In this document: positions 9,476 through 18,162 of the stretch, one piece after another
Numbering within the stretch: position 1 is the stretch's first letter
Layout: each line of letters opens with the position of its first letter
DNA from: an uncultured Lachnospiraceae bacterium
GTDB lineage: Bacteria; Bacillota; Clostridia; Lachnospirales; Lachnospiraceae
Direction: 5' to 3'
Length of the DNA: 64,000 nucleotides
NCBI GenBank assembly: GCA_902761225.1
Contig: CACWJQ010000007.1
Coordinates: 1-64,000 of the forward strand
Program-made: the position numbers and the translations under genes
Notes under the pieces: model-generated
The model's input: the letters and a program-made list of their open reading frames with translations, nothing else
Databases searched by the model: none
Told to the model about the DNA's origin: nothing

Positions 9476-10137
9476 TCAAACTCCATATTCCGGATATCGC
9501 TTATTGTTTCCGCGTATCCTTTCTTCTTACCAAATAGCAGCGTTGTGCCAAGAACAAAACCGCTCATCCCCATGGGGGCATATGTCCTTATCCTCTCTGC
9601 ACTGCATGCTCCGTCCCAGATAAGATCAAAATGCATCGTCTTCTGGAGATCCAGCAGCATCTTTATCTTCGTTCCGACATATGGCAGGAACATCTGTCCC
9701 GCATTGCCGGGATTGACGCTCATTACAAGAACCTTATCAACTATCCTGAGCAGTTCCAGCACGCTTTCAACACTGGTTCCGGGATTGATGGCTATACCGG
9801 GAGTGATACCCGCATCGATCACCTTCTGAAGTGTGGTGGAGGGATGATACTCTGCTTCGGGATGGATATATACTATGTCCCCGGGTCTTAAATGCTGCAG
9901 GAACATATTGATATTATTATTGGGATGCTCGATCATCAGATGTACATCGAGAGGCTTGGAGGTAGACTGTGCGATGTATTTCATATCATAAAGACTCATG
10001 GCAAAGTTAGGAACATATCTTCCATCCATGATATCTATATGAAAATAGTCCACTCCGGCTGATTCGAGATCCTTAACCTCCTGTCTGAGGTTGCCGAAAT
10101 CCGCACACATCATTGAAGCATGAACATTGAAATACAT
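9472..10137 (-). CDS. Ribulose-phosphate 3-epimerase family protein
   Basis: The 221-residue product is a TIM-barrel epimerase of the Rpe/AlsE family. Visible motifs are HASMMCADFGNL, VDYFHIDIMDGRYVPNF with the metal-binding HIDIMDG, PLDVHLMIEHP and VLVMSVNPGNAGQ. It should interconvert ribulose-5-phosphate and xylulose-5-phosphate, or epimerise a related ketose phosphate. I chose the ATG at 10137, with GGAGGTG just upstream, over a TTG 30 nt earlier that lacks a ribosome site. As first gene of the epimerase-cytidylyltransferase-dehydrogenase set it may supply the pentulose phosphate. It is probably not the housekeeping Rpe, given this dedicated operon. Confidence 0.86.
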   Translation of the reverse strand: MYFNVHASMMCADFGNLRQEVKDLESAGVDYFHIDIMDGRYVPNFAMSLYDMKYIAQSTSKPLDVHLMIEHPNNNINMFLQHLRPGDIVYIHPEAEYHPSTTLQKVIDAGITPGIAINPGTSVESVLELLRIVDKVLVMSVNPGNAGQMFLPYVGTKIKMLLDLQKTMHFDLIWDGACSAERIRTYAPMGMSGFVLGTTLLFGKKKGYAETISDIRNMEFE

Positions 10138-10197
10138 AGCCACCTCCGTCAGAGCTGCGCTCTTCAATCGACTTTAGAACTTATAACCGATACTAAA

Positions 10198-10226
10198 AAT
10201 ATACTCTTACACGGATATTAAAGCAA
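10198..10226 (-). promoter_or_regulatory. Promoter of the epimerase operon
   Basis: TTGCTT (10221-10226), 17 nt, TATATT (10198-10203) on the minus strand. This lies in the 103-nt gap between the HAD gene and the epimerase gene, so the CDP-polyol set may be transcribed separately from the upstream genes. Confidence 0.55.
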
Positions 10227-10240
10227 CTTCCCGCATCACT

Positions 10241-11023
10241 TCAGATCAGTTTGTAATGCTTGAAGGCTCTGTAGATTCCGTCTTCATAAATGGAATCCGT
10301 CACATACTCCGCTTCCATCAGAAGCTCCGGATTGCCCTGTCCCATGGCTATGCCGTGAGCCGCAGCCTTTATCATTGCCATATCATTCATCCCGTCGCCC
10401 ACAGCATATACATTCTCGGGGGGCACATTGTAATACCTTCTTACAGTCTCCATTCCGGTTGCTTTGGAATGTCCCAGCGGAACGAACTCTATAACAACAC
10501 CGTTATGATTTATATTATCAAGAAAGCCTCCGAGACTTTCCTTAACAGCATCAAAATCGGTCTCGGCGGTGATATCTGCGCTGAACTTATTTACCGGGTC
10601 CTTGTCGGTAAGCGAATCAAGCTTTCTTGCTCTTTCGCCAAGCGACTCCCAAAGGGTCTTGGCAAAGGGATCGTCAGGAAAATCCTCAGGATCGAAGAAA
10701 CAGTACTCGGGCCCCTCAAGCACAACAGGCATGTGCTCTTTGCGAAGAACACGTAAGGATTCCTGTATCTGTTCACTTATCATGAGCTTTTCGTAAATAA
10801 GCTCCCCGCCTATCTCTATATGGCACCCGCAGGCAGCCACCACACCGTCCATTCCCAGCTCTTCAAGTGCCTCATACCTGGTATTGGATCTGGATCTGCC
10901 TGTATTTATGAACACCTTGTTGCCGCACAGCCTGGCAAGGCGTATCGCATCTTTTGTGCTTTCGGGGATGCGGAGTCTCTCATCCCATATTGTCATATCT
11001 ATATCCAGAAAAATAAGATTCAT
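10241..11023 (-). CDS. Cof-type HAD-superfamily phosphatase
   Basis: This 260-residue HAD hydrolase has the nucleophile motif FLDIDMTIWD near its N-terminus, the threonine motif VFINTGRS, and the C-terminal motif YAVGDGMNDMAMI. The Cof/type IIB cap sits between them. Such enzymes remove phosphate from small sugar phosphates or cofactors in the cytoplasm; the substrate cannot be told here. AAGGA precedes the ATG. It starts 10 nt after the membrane protein gene upstream and is probably co-transcribed with it. Confidence 0.9.
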   Translation of the reverse strand: MNLIFLDIDMTIWDERLRIPESTKDAIRLARLCGNKVFINTGRSRSNTRYEALEELGMDGVVAACGCHIEIGGELIYEKLMISEQIQESLRVLRKEHMPVVLEGPEYCFFDPEDFPDDPFAKTLWESLGERARKLDSLTDKDPVNKFSADITAETDFDAVKESLGGFLDNINHNGVVIEFVPLGHSKATGMETVRRYYNVPPENVYAVGDGMNDMAMIKAAAHGIAMGQGNPELLMEAEYVTDSIYEDGIYRAFKHYKLI

Positions 11024-11033
11024 CTTCTATTCC

Positions 11034-12893
11034 TTATTCTGTCTTTTCTTCTTCGGTAATAACGGCCTCATATCCCAGCATATACGGCATCGTGAACATG
11101 ATCGGGAACGCATATCTTGCGTGCTTCATAAAACAGGGACCCGCCATGCACACCAAAAGTGTTATTAGCTGCATCGGATAAAGATGCAGGTTACTTTTCC
11201 TGCGTCTTATCAGGATCAGCATCACCCATGTCCAGAGTCCGGGACTCTGAAGCATTCCGAACACAGAGATACGGTCTATATATCTGTATACGAATACAAG
11301 TATCTTATCGGCGCTTTCGAACAATCCCGTCCTTGTAAAATGATCACTGTCCTCTTCATATCTGACAGATGTGTCAGTTTCAGGATCAAACCATCCATAT
11401 GTGCTTAAGAAGAATGATTCAACATATGTTCCCGGATGTTTGAAGAACATCCTGAACCAGGTTGTAAGATAGGAGCGGACGACCGAAGGATCAGCCTGTA
11501 TGTCATAATACTGTTTCACCGGATCTGAGATGGTAGGATCATAGCTTTCGACCATATCCCTGTAGTCTCCGAACAGGGTATTGATGGATGAGATCTCCTC
11601 TGCGGTCAGTTCACTCTCATACCTTGTAAGATAAAGTGCCGTCTGCTGCATGGGTATCGAGAGCATCTCCTTCAGTCCGTCGGACTGGGCATGAACGGCC
11701 GCTTTTATCCCGGAGGACAGTGCCGTGAAAACGCAAAGGGGAACGAGGAGAAATACCATGACCTTTCTCCCGACATTTTTAATTACGCCGGCTGATGTGA
11801 CACCGCTGTCTTTTCTGCGAAGACCGTATACCGACATGACCAGACCGTTTACGAATACTATTATGCTTCCGTTATTCCTGCACATGCATATCAGGAACGC
11901 AGCAAGGCATATTCTGAAGATCTGTGATCTGCTCTTAAGGAACTCTTCTTCATCCTCATAGAATCTGCTCACAAGAACGCAGTACCATATGCACGCCGCA
12001 GCAAAGGGAACATCCTTTATCGCGGTTGTGGCAATATTGGAATAGATCGGTGTCAGGACATATATGGCAAGAACGGTAAGCAGCACCGAAATGCGTGCAC
12101 CCTTTTTCTTAAGAACAGTAACGGTAAGTGAAAGGGCTGCGGCAAGCGCCGATGACTGAAGCAGTATCCATGCAAAGAGCGCAAGGTCATATCCTCCTGT
12201 CACTGCCTTGAAGGCTTTGAAAAAGATACCGATGAACACGGTGAGGATGATGGGATGATGTCCGGACCAGGGCATCTCACCGGTATTCTGCATCAGCTGC
12301 CCGATAAAGTCAGCATTGTAATTCCCCGGATAATTCAGTATCATCACCGGCATCCATAACGCCATCAGTATGACGAATACATTTCTGAAGACATGGCTGT
12401 CAAAAACATTACGGAATATCCCAAAGGATCCGGACATACAGGATACCTTGTCGATACCTGCTTCGATAAAGGCAAAGAGTATCCTGAATATCACGCCGAA
12501 ACCGATCACTGCAGGGATCGATCTGAGAAAATAGGCTATTGTTCCATACACTCCGGAGAGATCCCCGAAGGCTGCGGCAGATCTTCCCAGGACCACTATC
12601 ACGCCAAGCAGCATAGGCATGACCCATCCCCTCAGATACTTCGAAAACTTCTTCTCCGTGATATATATGCCGCAGGCACACATAACGGAAGCTGCGATCA
12701 TATCAAACTGATAATCACCGAGAGTAGAGTATATCCTCGCAATAACAAAATCCTGAGTCACCTCTCCGTATGCCCAAAAAGGTATTGCCTCCGTCATCCT
12801 GTATGTCAGAGCAAAGCCTGCAAGCAGTGACGAAAGTATAAAGAATATCCCCTTCCCGGATCCACTGTTTTGTTTTAACGATCTTTCCTTCAA
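11034..12893 (-). CDS. Large polytopic membrane protein, DUF6020-like
   Basis: This 619-residue protein is predicted to span the membrane a dozen or so times, with a hydrophilic stretch of about 130 residues (roughly residues 390-520) before the last helices. It contains NYPGNYNADFIGQLMQ and GHHPIILTVF, which resemble the DUF6020 family of glycosyltransferase-C-like membrane proteins. That assignment is from memory and moderate. The start is a TTG codon; no ATG lies near it before the first helix. Together with the two upstream paralogues it may form part of a surface glycan assembly or transfer system, with polyprenyl-phosphate sugars as plausible donors (inference). Confidence 0.72.
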   Translation of the reverse strand: MKERSLKQNSGSGKGIFFILSSLLAGFALTYRMTEAIPFWAYGEVTQDFVIARIYSTLGDYQFDMIAASVMCACGIYITEKKFSKYLRGWVMPMLLGVIVVLGRSAAAFGDLSGVYGTIAYFLRSIPAVIGFGVIFRILFAFIEAGIDKVSCMSGSFGIFRNVFDSHVFRNVFVILMALWMPVMILNYPGNYNADFIGQLMQNTGEMPWSGHHPIILTVFIGIFFKAFKAVTGGYDLALFAWILLQSSALAAALSLTVTVLKKKGARISVLLTVLAIYVLTPIYSNIATTAIKDVPFAAACIWYCVLVSRFYEDEEEFLKSRSQIFRICLAAFLICMCRNNGSIIVFVNGLVMSVYGLRRKDSGVTSAGVIKNVGRKVMVFLLVPLCVFTALSSGIKAAVHAQSDGLKEMLSIPMQQTALYLTRYESELTAEEISSINTLFGDYRDMVESYDPTISDPVKQYYDIQADPSVVRSYLTTWFRMFFKHPGTYVESFFLSTYGWFDPETDTSVRYEEDSDHFTRTGLFESADKILVFVYRYIDRISVFGMLQSPGLWTWVMLILIRRRKSNLHLYPMQLITLLVCMAGPCFMKHARYAFPIMFTMPYMLGYEAVITEEEKTE

Positions 12894-12897
12894 AAGC

Positions 12898-14145
12898 TTA
12901 ACCCCACATCATGTAAGAAACTCCGCCGAGGAGACGGACGAAAAACAGCACTCCGCAATATGTATGCCACAGCAGCACACCGCCGCATGCAGCCACATAT
13001 ATCTTCTTTATCATCTGCCGTGTCCGGTTCCTTTTTTCCGGTGAAGATTTCTTTTTCTTACGGGACTTTCCCGTCGCATTTTCTCCGGCACAGAAAGTAT
13101 CCTTCACATCTTGCATCCACTGTACAAGGGATATTCCGAATATCAGGATTATGGTAAATGCATATCCCCAGCTGAGGTTCGCATCCAGTGCTCTCGCACC
13201 GTCTTCACTGAACAGAAAATACTGTATGTATCCGACCGCAGCACACAGCCAGGCAAAGAGCATATATCTGTTCACCGCAAGCTCCTTTACATGCATGGCA
13301 AGGATCATAAGCGGAAATGCAATGGATAAGATGCTCACCGGAATAAGATAGCCCGTGTGAGCGGTCATCGCTCTTCCGGGTGCCAGAACTATCCCTCCCG
13401 CTTCGCTGTTTCCTGCAAAGAGAGTGCTGTTTTGCAGAAACATTACGATAAACGAAGGTATCACGGATGAAGCAAAAAGGAGCAGTCTTCCAAAAGGAGC
13501 CTTTTTACCGATCATATCCATCACGAGAAAGATGAACATTACAGGCGCTGCAGCCAGGAAGAAATTAGGCTTGGCTGCCGTGGTCAGTGTGAATACGACA
13601 GTGAAGTATATATATGACTTCAGTGTCAGTTTTTCAGAGATATCCTTCTCAAGCTTCAGGTATATCAGAAGAGTCCACAATCCCATCCACTTCATCATAA
13701 GATATGTGGAATTGTGCCATATGGAGGATGTATGCATCCCCATATATCTGCCGTCTGCGAGTCCCTTAATATAACAGGGCATGAATATATTGAGGAAAAG
13801 TGCCGCAAGATCCGCCGCGTCGGAACCCATCTTATGCTCTGTGATCTCCATAAGCAGCCTGGATGTAAACAGGACAGAGAGCAGCGCAAACAGTCCGAGT
13901 ATGACTGGCAGCACCGGCATAAGTCTGAGTCTGTTAAGTCCGATGAGGATAAAGGATATGAGTGAATAGATCAGACCGTCATCTACCGCAAGGCTTATAT
14001 GTGCGGGAAGATCCGACTCATACACAGACCCTTCCGTCCATCCCATGAATTTCCAGTAAAGGAAGATACATGCTCCTGTGTACAGCGGAACAAGTATTGC
14101 GGCGGCTATCCTTATGGCGTTCGGTTTTCTGATACCCTCAGACAT
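12898..14145 (-). CDS. Polytopic membrane protein, paralogue of its upstream neighbour
   Basis: I do not recognise a named family. The 415-residue product has about ten predicted membrane helices and a basic, Lys/Ser-rich loop near the C-terminus (around KSRKKKKSSPEKRNR). The ATG at 14145 has GGAGGG seven nt upstream; an upstream in-frame start would overlap the previous gene more deeply and lacks a ribosome site. It overlaps the preceding gene by 8 nt. It aligns by eye with that gene in several blocks: an acidic SDLPAH/SDVDAY segment near the first periplasmic loop, TAAKPNFF versus TLTKPSFT, and LSWGYAFTIILIFG versus FAWGYMYGILFVFI. A glycosyltransferase-C-like role is possible. Confidence 0.8.
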   Translation of the reverse strand: MSEGIRKPNAIRIAAAILVPLYTGACIFLYWKFMGWTEGSVYESDLPAHISLAVDDGLIYSLISFILIGLNRLRLMPVLPVILGLFALLSVLFTSRLLMEITEHKMGSDAADLAALFLNIFMPCYIKGLADGRYMGMHTSSIWHNSTYLMMKWMGLWTLLIYLKLEKDISEKLTLKSYIYFTVVFTLTTAAKPNFFLAAAPVMFIFLVMDMIGKKAPFGRLLLFASSVIPSFIVMFLQNSTLFAGNSEAGGIVLAPGRAMTAHTGYLIPVSILSIAFPLMILAMHVKELAVNRYMLFAWLCAAVGYIQYFLFSEDGARALDANLSWGYAFTIILIFGISLVQWMQDVKDTFCAGENATGKSRKKKKSSPEKRNRTRQMIKKIYVAACGGVLLWHTYCGVLFFVRLLGGVSYMMWG

Positions 14146-15499
14146 AGAAATACCCTCCGAGATAAAGCATCTTAAAGAACGCAACTCCGCATGTAAGGTG
14201 TAACAGATATACTCCCCATTCCAGTGCAAGTACCGGGATAGGCTGTTTCTTTCTCACGGTATTTTCCACAAGGAGCATGGTGCCGGAGATAAATACAAAC
14301 AGTATCCCGTACATATATCCCCATGCAAAATTATTGTGGGTAAACCTGTCTCCTTTTTCGTACAGAAGAAGAAACTCAAGGAAACCTGCCATCATGACTT
14401 CCCATGAAAGCCTGAACACTGCATGATCTTTGAACCTCTTAAGATTAAGGAGCATCATAAGTCCCGGGAATGCACATGCAAGCATCACTGCGATAACAAT
14501 ATTGTCAGTGTAAACAAGCCATGCCTTTCCTATTCCAATGCCTATACCGCCTTCGCTTCCGGCATGGGAATCCGAACCGAACACCCCTCCGAACTGCACG
14601 ATCAGTGTTATGAAGGTGGGAACCGCAGTAAGCAGCAGATTCATAAATCCCTTAAGATTCTTTCCCCGTGACATGATAAGCTTTACGATCATATGGACCG
14701 CAGCTGCGGAAACGAGTACAAATGTAAAGCTGGGCTTGGTCAGCGTGGCAAGAAGAAGGAATACCGAAAATGCGATATATTCCTTAACATCAACGTGCTT
14801 TTCGTAATAAGTGAGAATGTGTGCAAACAGGAAAAATGCCACTATGGCGAATCCCCTTGCAGCAAGATATGTCTGATTATAATAGGGATTAGCGGAATAC
14901 ACCCCGAGATTCCTGAGAGGAATGCCCGGAATATAGTACCCTTCAGGAGCATACAGCATCGATACGAAAAAGATCGAAAAAGCAACAAGAAGTATAAAGC
15001 CTTCATAAGCTGTTCTGTTCTTACTCTTTATGCTGACATGTACAGACAGCTCCTTAAGCATAAAGTATGAAAGGACCACCGGAGAGATCGAATTGAGCAC
15101 AGTAACAGAGAGTGCCGCTCCCATGTTCACATTGGAAAAAAGTGCAAAAAACTTTCCGAGAAGAAAATACACCGGATACGGAAAATCAAATCCGCTGTCG
15201 ACACCCTGCATCTCAAGAAGATATGCATCAACATCGGAACCGTACACAAGATAATCCGTATGGAAAGCCTGATTTTTGAACAGCTCGAACAAAAGCAGTG
15301 TATAGGAAGCAGTCAGCGCGATAAATGCCATAAGTGTTATGACAGAAACATTAACACCGCAGATATTAAGTCTCCCGGCAGGGGCCACCTTTCCGGATCT
15401 CCCCGTACCCTCTTTTAATACAACACTCCTCTTCACGCGACCATTTTCTGATGCTGCTCTGGCCTTCTTTGCTCTTTTCGCAGATCTCTTTCCGCTCAT
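14138..15499 (-). CDS. Polytopic membrane protein, first of a tandem paralogous pair
   Basis: The 453-residue product begins with a strongly basic segment (KRSAKRAKKARA) and then about ten membrane helices. I chose the ATG at 15499 because CCGGAG sits six nt before it; the ATG 21 nt further upstream has no ribosome site. A motif FDFPYPVYFLLGKFFALFS after an acidic YGSDVDAYLLEMQGVDSG loop resembles the first extracytoplasmic loop of GT-C glycosyltransferases, in which acidic residues are catalytic. This is a structural guess. The gene overlaps its downstream paralogue by 8 nt, and both are followed by the DUF6020-like gene, so the three are one operon. Confidence 0.8.
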   Translation of the reverse strand: MSGKRSAKRAKKARAASENGRVKRSVVLKEGTGRSGKVAPAGRLNICGVNVSVITLMAFIALTASYTLLLFELFKNQAFHTDYLVYGSDVDAYLLEMQGVDSGFDFPYPVYFLLGKFFALFSNVNMGAALSVTVLNSISPVVLSYFMLKELSVHVSIKSKNRTAYEGFILLVAFSIFFVSMLYAPEGYYIPGIPLRNLGVYSANPYYNQTYLAARGFAIVAFFLFAHILTYYEKHVDVKEYIAFSVFLLLATLTKPSFTFVLVSAAAVHMIVKLIMSRGKNLKGFMNLLLTAVPTFITLIVQFGGVFGSDSHAGSEGGIGIGIGKAWLVYTDNIVIAVMLACAFPGLMMLLNLKRFKDHAVFRLSWEVMMAGFLEFLLLYEKGDRFTHNNFAWGYMYGILFVFISGTMLLVENTVRKKQPIPVLALEWGVYLLHLTCGVAFFKMLYLGGYFYV

Positions 15500-15552
15500 G
15501 ACATTCTCCGGATCTTCCATGTAAAAACAAAGGTAATTATATCATAAATGCT

Positions 15553-15762
15553 TTATTCGATGCCCAGCACCTTATAGTCCCTGTCCTCTACTGCTTTTCT
15601 GAGCACATCGTCAGCCACTTCCTGCGAGAGAGTAACTATGGCTGTTCCTTTTTCGTGTGAGACCACAGCTTCATTTACACCCTCGATACCTTCGAGAGCC
15701 TTCTTTACGCTTGCCTCACAGTGTCCGCACATCATTCCTTCAATACTCATTGTTCTTGTCAT
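15553..15762 (-). CDS. copZ: Nested in-frame CopZ-like copper chaperone
   Basis: Inside copA an in-frame ATG at 15762 starts a 69-residue protein that is one complete heavy-metal-associated domain with MCGHC. CopZ proteins of other Bacillota have the same size. AAGGAG lies at 15769-15774, exactly six nt before this ATG, which is an ideal ribosome site in the middle of a coding region. The likely result is two products: full CopA with a tethered chaperone domain, and free CopZ that delivers Cu(+). The alternative is chance, or a recent fusion of a formerly separate copZ gene that still keeps its start signals. Confidence 0.66.
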   Translation of the reverse strand: MTRTMSIEGMMCGHCEASVKKALEGIEGVNEAVVSHEKGTAIVTLSQEVADDVLRKAVEDRDYKVLGIE

Positions 15763-18105
15763 AACATTCTCCTTTTTCTCCAACAATTGCCTTTCTCTGT
15801 CAAAGTTCCTGAGCTTTCTGTCCCCTGAGGGATCATGGGGTCTGAACAGGTTCAGTCTGAGCGCGTTCATGCATACCGTAAAGCTTGAAAGACTCATTGC
15901 CGCGGCACCCAGCATCGGACTCATGGTCACTCCTGCCCCGGTAAGCACTCCGGCTGCTATGGGTATCAGAAGTATATTGTAAATAAATGCCCAGAACAGA
16001 TTCTCATATATGATCACCAGCGTTCTTCTTGAAAGCCTTATTGCGGCACAGGTATCGGAAAGCGAGGATCTCATAAGCACCACATCAGCAGATTCTATGG
16101 CAACATCTGTACCGGAGCCCACTGCCATTCCTATATCCGCCGATACAAGAGCGGGTGCATCGTTGATACCGTCACCAACCATAAGGACCGTGCCCAGTTT
16201 TTTCAGCTTCCTGACTATGCTTTCCTTGCCCCCGGGAAGGATTCCTGCTGCTGTTTCATCCACTCCCGCAAGGCGTGCCAGCGCATTTGCTGTAACCTCA
16301 TTGTCACCGGTGACCATGAGCACTCTGAGCCCCAGGTTCTTAAGTTCTGTGACTGCCTTCACGGAATCGTCCTTAAGAACATCGCATACCGCAATGATCC
16401 CGCAGAGCTTTCCGCCTGATGCGAAAAACAGCGGAGTCTTTCCCTCGCGGGACAGTCTTTCAGACTCTGACAGCATGTCCCTGTCCACATCACATTTACT
16501 GCCTATGAACAGTGCGTTTCCGCCGCAAACCTGCACCCCGTCAAGTTTGCCTTCAAGTCCGTTACCGGCGTGGGTTGCATAATCATGTATATCACCGTAA
16601 GGGATCCCCTCTTCTTCGCAGTACAGAGTTACCGCCCTGCCAAGGGGATGCTCGCTCATCTTCTCAAGAGAAAAGGCGATCCGCAGAAGATCCTCTTTCG
16701 CAGATCCCGGTGCAGGCAGCACATCTGTTACGGCAGGTTCTCCCTTAGTGAGAGTTCCCGTCTTATCAAGTACGGCAACAGAGGTTCTTCCCGTCACCTC
16801 AAGAGCTTCGGAGCTTTTGAAAAGTATACCGTTCCTGGCGCCGACTCCGCTGGATACCATGATCGCAACGGGAGTTGCAAGGCCCAGTGCACAGGGACAG
16901 CTGACCACAAGCACGGTTATGGCCCTTGTCATGGCATAGGGAAGCGGTGCGCCGGTTATGAGCCATATGATGAAGACAACTGCAGCGATAGCGATCACAG
17001 AGGGAACAAAAACCGCAGAAACCTTATCGGCTATCCTTGCAATGGGTGCCTTGGTTGAAGACGCATCCCTAACAAGTCTTATTATCTCCGAAAGCGTCGT
17101 ATCCTCACCGACCCTCTCGGCTTTGCATCTTATGTATCCGGATGAGGATATACAGGCTGCGGACACCTTGTCTCCGGGCTTTTTGTCAACAGGTATGGAT
17201 TCTCCGGTAAGCGCGGATTCATTGACCGATGCATTTCCGTCCGTGACGATGCCGTCCACCGGTATTGATTCTCCGGCCCTTACAATGAATTCATCTCCCA
17301 CCCTGACTTCCGCCGCGGGTATCACCTTCTCTGCCCCGTCCCTTACAACCGTGGCTGTCTCCGGTGCGAGCTTCATCAGTTCCTTAAGGGCGTTGGTGGT
17401 TCTGCCCTTACTGAAGGATTCAAGCGTCTTGCCGACAGTTATAAGAGTAACGATCATGGCCGCAGATTCAAAATATAGCTCATTCATGAGCTCCATCTGC
17501 ATATGATGATCTGCAGCTGCCATCCTCATAAATGTGACGATGCTGTATAGATAGGATATTCCCGCTCCCATGGATACAAGCGTATCCATGTTGGGACCGC
17601 CATGTATAAGAGAGCGTATTCCGCTTGTAAAAAACTGTCTGTTTATGACCAGTATGACAGCAGAAAGGATCATCTCAATTATCACAAGACCCGTCATGTC
17701 ATGGTCTGCAGCAAAGGGGGAGGGCCATCCAAGCATCATCACCCCCATACTGAAGTACATCAGTACCGCCAGAAGGCACACCGAGAGGATCAGTCTCTTT
17801 ACCAGTTTCGGGGTTTCCCTGTCCTTAAGATCATCCTCATTAAACGTACCTTGTTTTTCTCCGTCACTTACAGAAGCATCATATCCTGCTCTTCTTACCG
17901 CTTCGATAACATCCGCAGGATCCGCGCTTCCGTAGGCACTCATGGAAGCTGTAAGCAGTGAAACCGAACATGAAGTCACTCCCGGAACTCCGCTTACCGC
18001 CTTTTCCACATGTGCCTGACATGCCGCACAGGTCATTCCCGTTACCGAATACCTTACAGGCTGTCCCGGATCAGTTATTATCTTTTCATTTGTATCATTT
18101 GCCAC
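15553..18105 (-). CDS. copA: Copper-exporting P1B ATPase with C-terminal CopZ-like domain
   Basis: This 850-residue membrane ATPase has an N-terminal heavy-metal domain (GMTCAACQAH near residue 25), the transmembrane CPC motif (near 401), the phosphorylation motif DKTGTLTKG (near 448), the SEHPLG motif and the hinge GDGINDAP (near 648). These identify a Cu(+) exporter. Unlike the usual layout it has a second heavy-metal domain at the C-terminus (GMMCGHCEAS near 792) after a charged linker. The start is GTG with only a weak ribosome site. The last 69 codons can also be read as a separate CopZ (see the nested CDS). The gene follows a MATE exporter gene on the same strand. Confidence 0.96.
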   Translation of the reverse strand: MANDTNEKIITDPGQPVRYSVTGMTCAACQAHVEKAVSGVPGVTSCSVSLLTASMSAYGSADPADVIEAVRRAGYDASVSDGEKQGTFNEDDLKDRETPKLVKRLILSVCLLAVLMYFSMGVMMLGWPSPFAADHDMTGLVIIEMILSAVILVINRQFFTSGIRSLIHGGPNMDTLVSMGAGISYLYSIVTFMRMAAADHHMQMELMNELYFESAAMIVTLITVGKTLESFSKGRTTNALKELMKLAPETATVVRDGAEKVIPAAEVRVGDEFIVRAGESIPVDGIVTDGNASVNESALTGESIPVDKKPGDKVSAACISSSGYIRCKAERVGEDTTLSEIIRLVRDASSTKAPIARIADKVSAVFVPSVIAIAAVVFIIWLITGAPLPYAMTRAITVLVVSCPCALGLATPVAIMVSSGVGARNGILFKSSEALEVTGRTSVAVLDKTGTLTKGEPAVTDVLPAPGSAKEDLLRIAFSLEKMSEHPLGRAVTLYCEEEGIPYGDIHDYATHAGNGLEGKLDGVQVCGGNALFIGSKCDVDRDMLSESERLSREGKTPLFFASGGKLCGIIAVCDVLKDDSVKAVTELKNLGLRVLMVTGDNEVTANALARLAGVDETAAGILPGGKESIVRKLKKLGTVLMVGDGINDAPALVSADIGMAVGSGTDVAIESADVVLMRSSLSDTCAAIRLSRRTLVIIYENLFWAFIYNILLIPIAAGVLTGAGVTMSPMLGAAAMSLSSFTVCMNALRLNLFRPHDPSGDRKLRNFDRERQLLEKKENVMTRTMSIEGMMCGHCEASVKKALEGIEGVNEAVVSHEKGTAIVTLSQEVADDVLRKAVEDRDYKVLGIE
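15769..15774 (-). promoter_or_regulatory. Internal ribosome binding site for nested CopZ
   Basis: AAGGAG on the minus strand, six nt upstream of the internal ATG at 15762. It codes for part of the charged linker (LEKKEN) that joins the ATPase to the second metal-binding domain. Confidence 0.65.
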
Positions 18106-18162
18106 GACCGTTACTCTTTTCCACGCAGGTCTCCTGCGAGCACTTTAACATGATCTGCCGTA

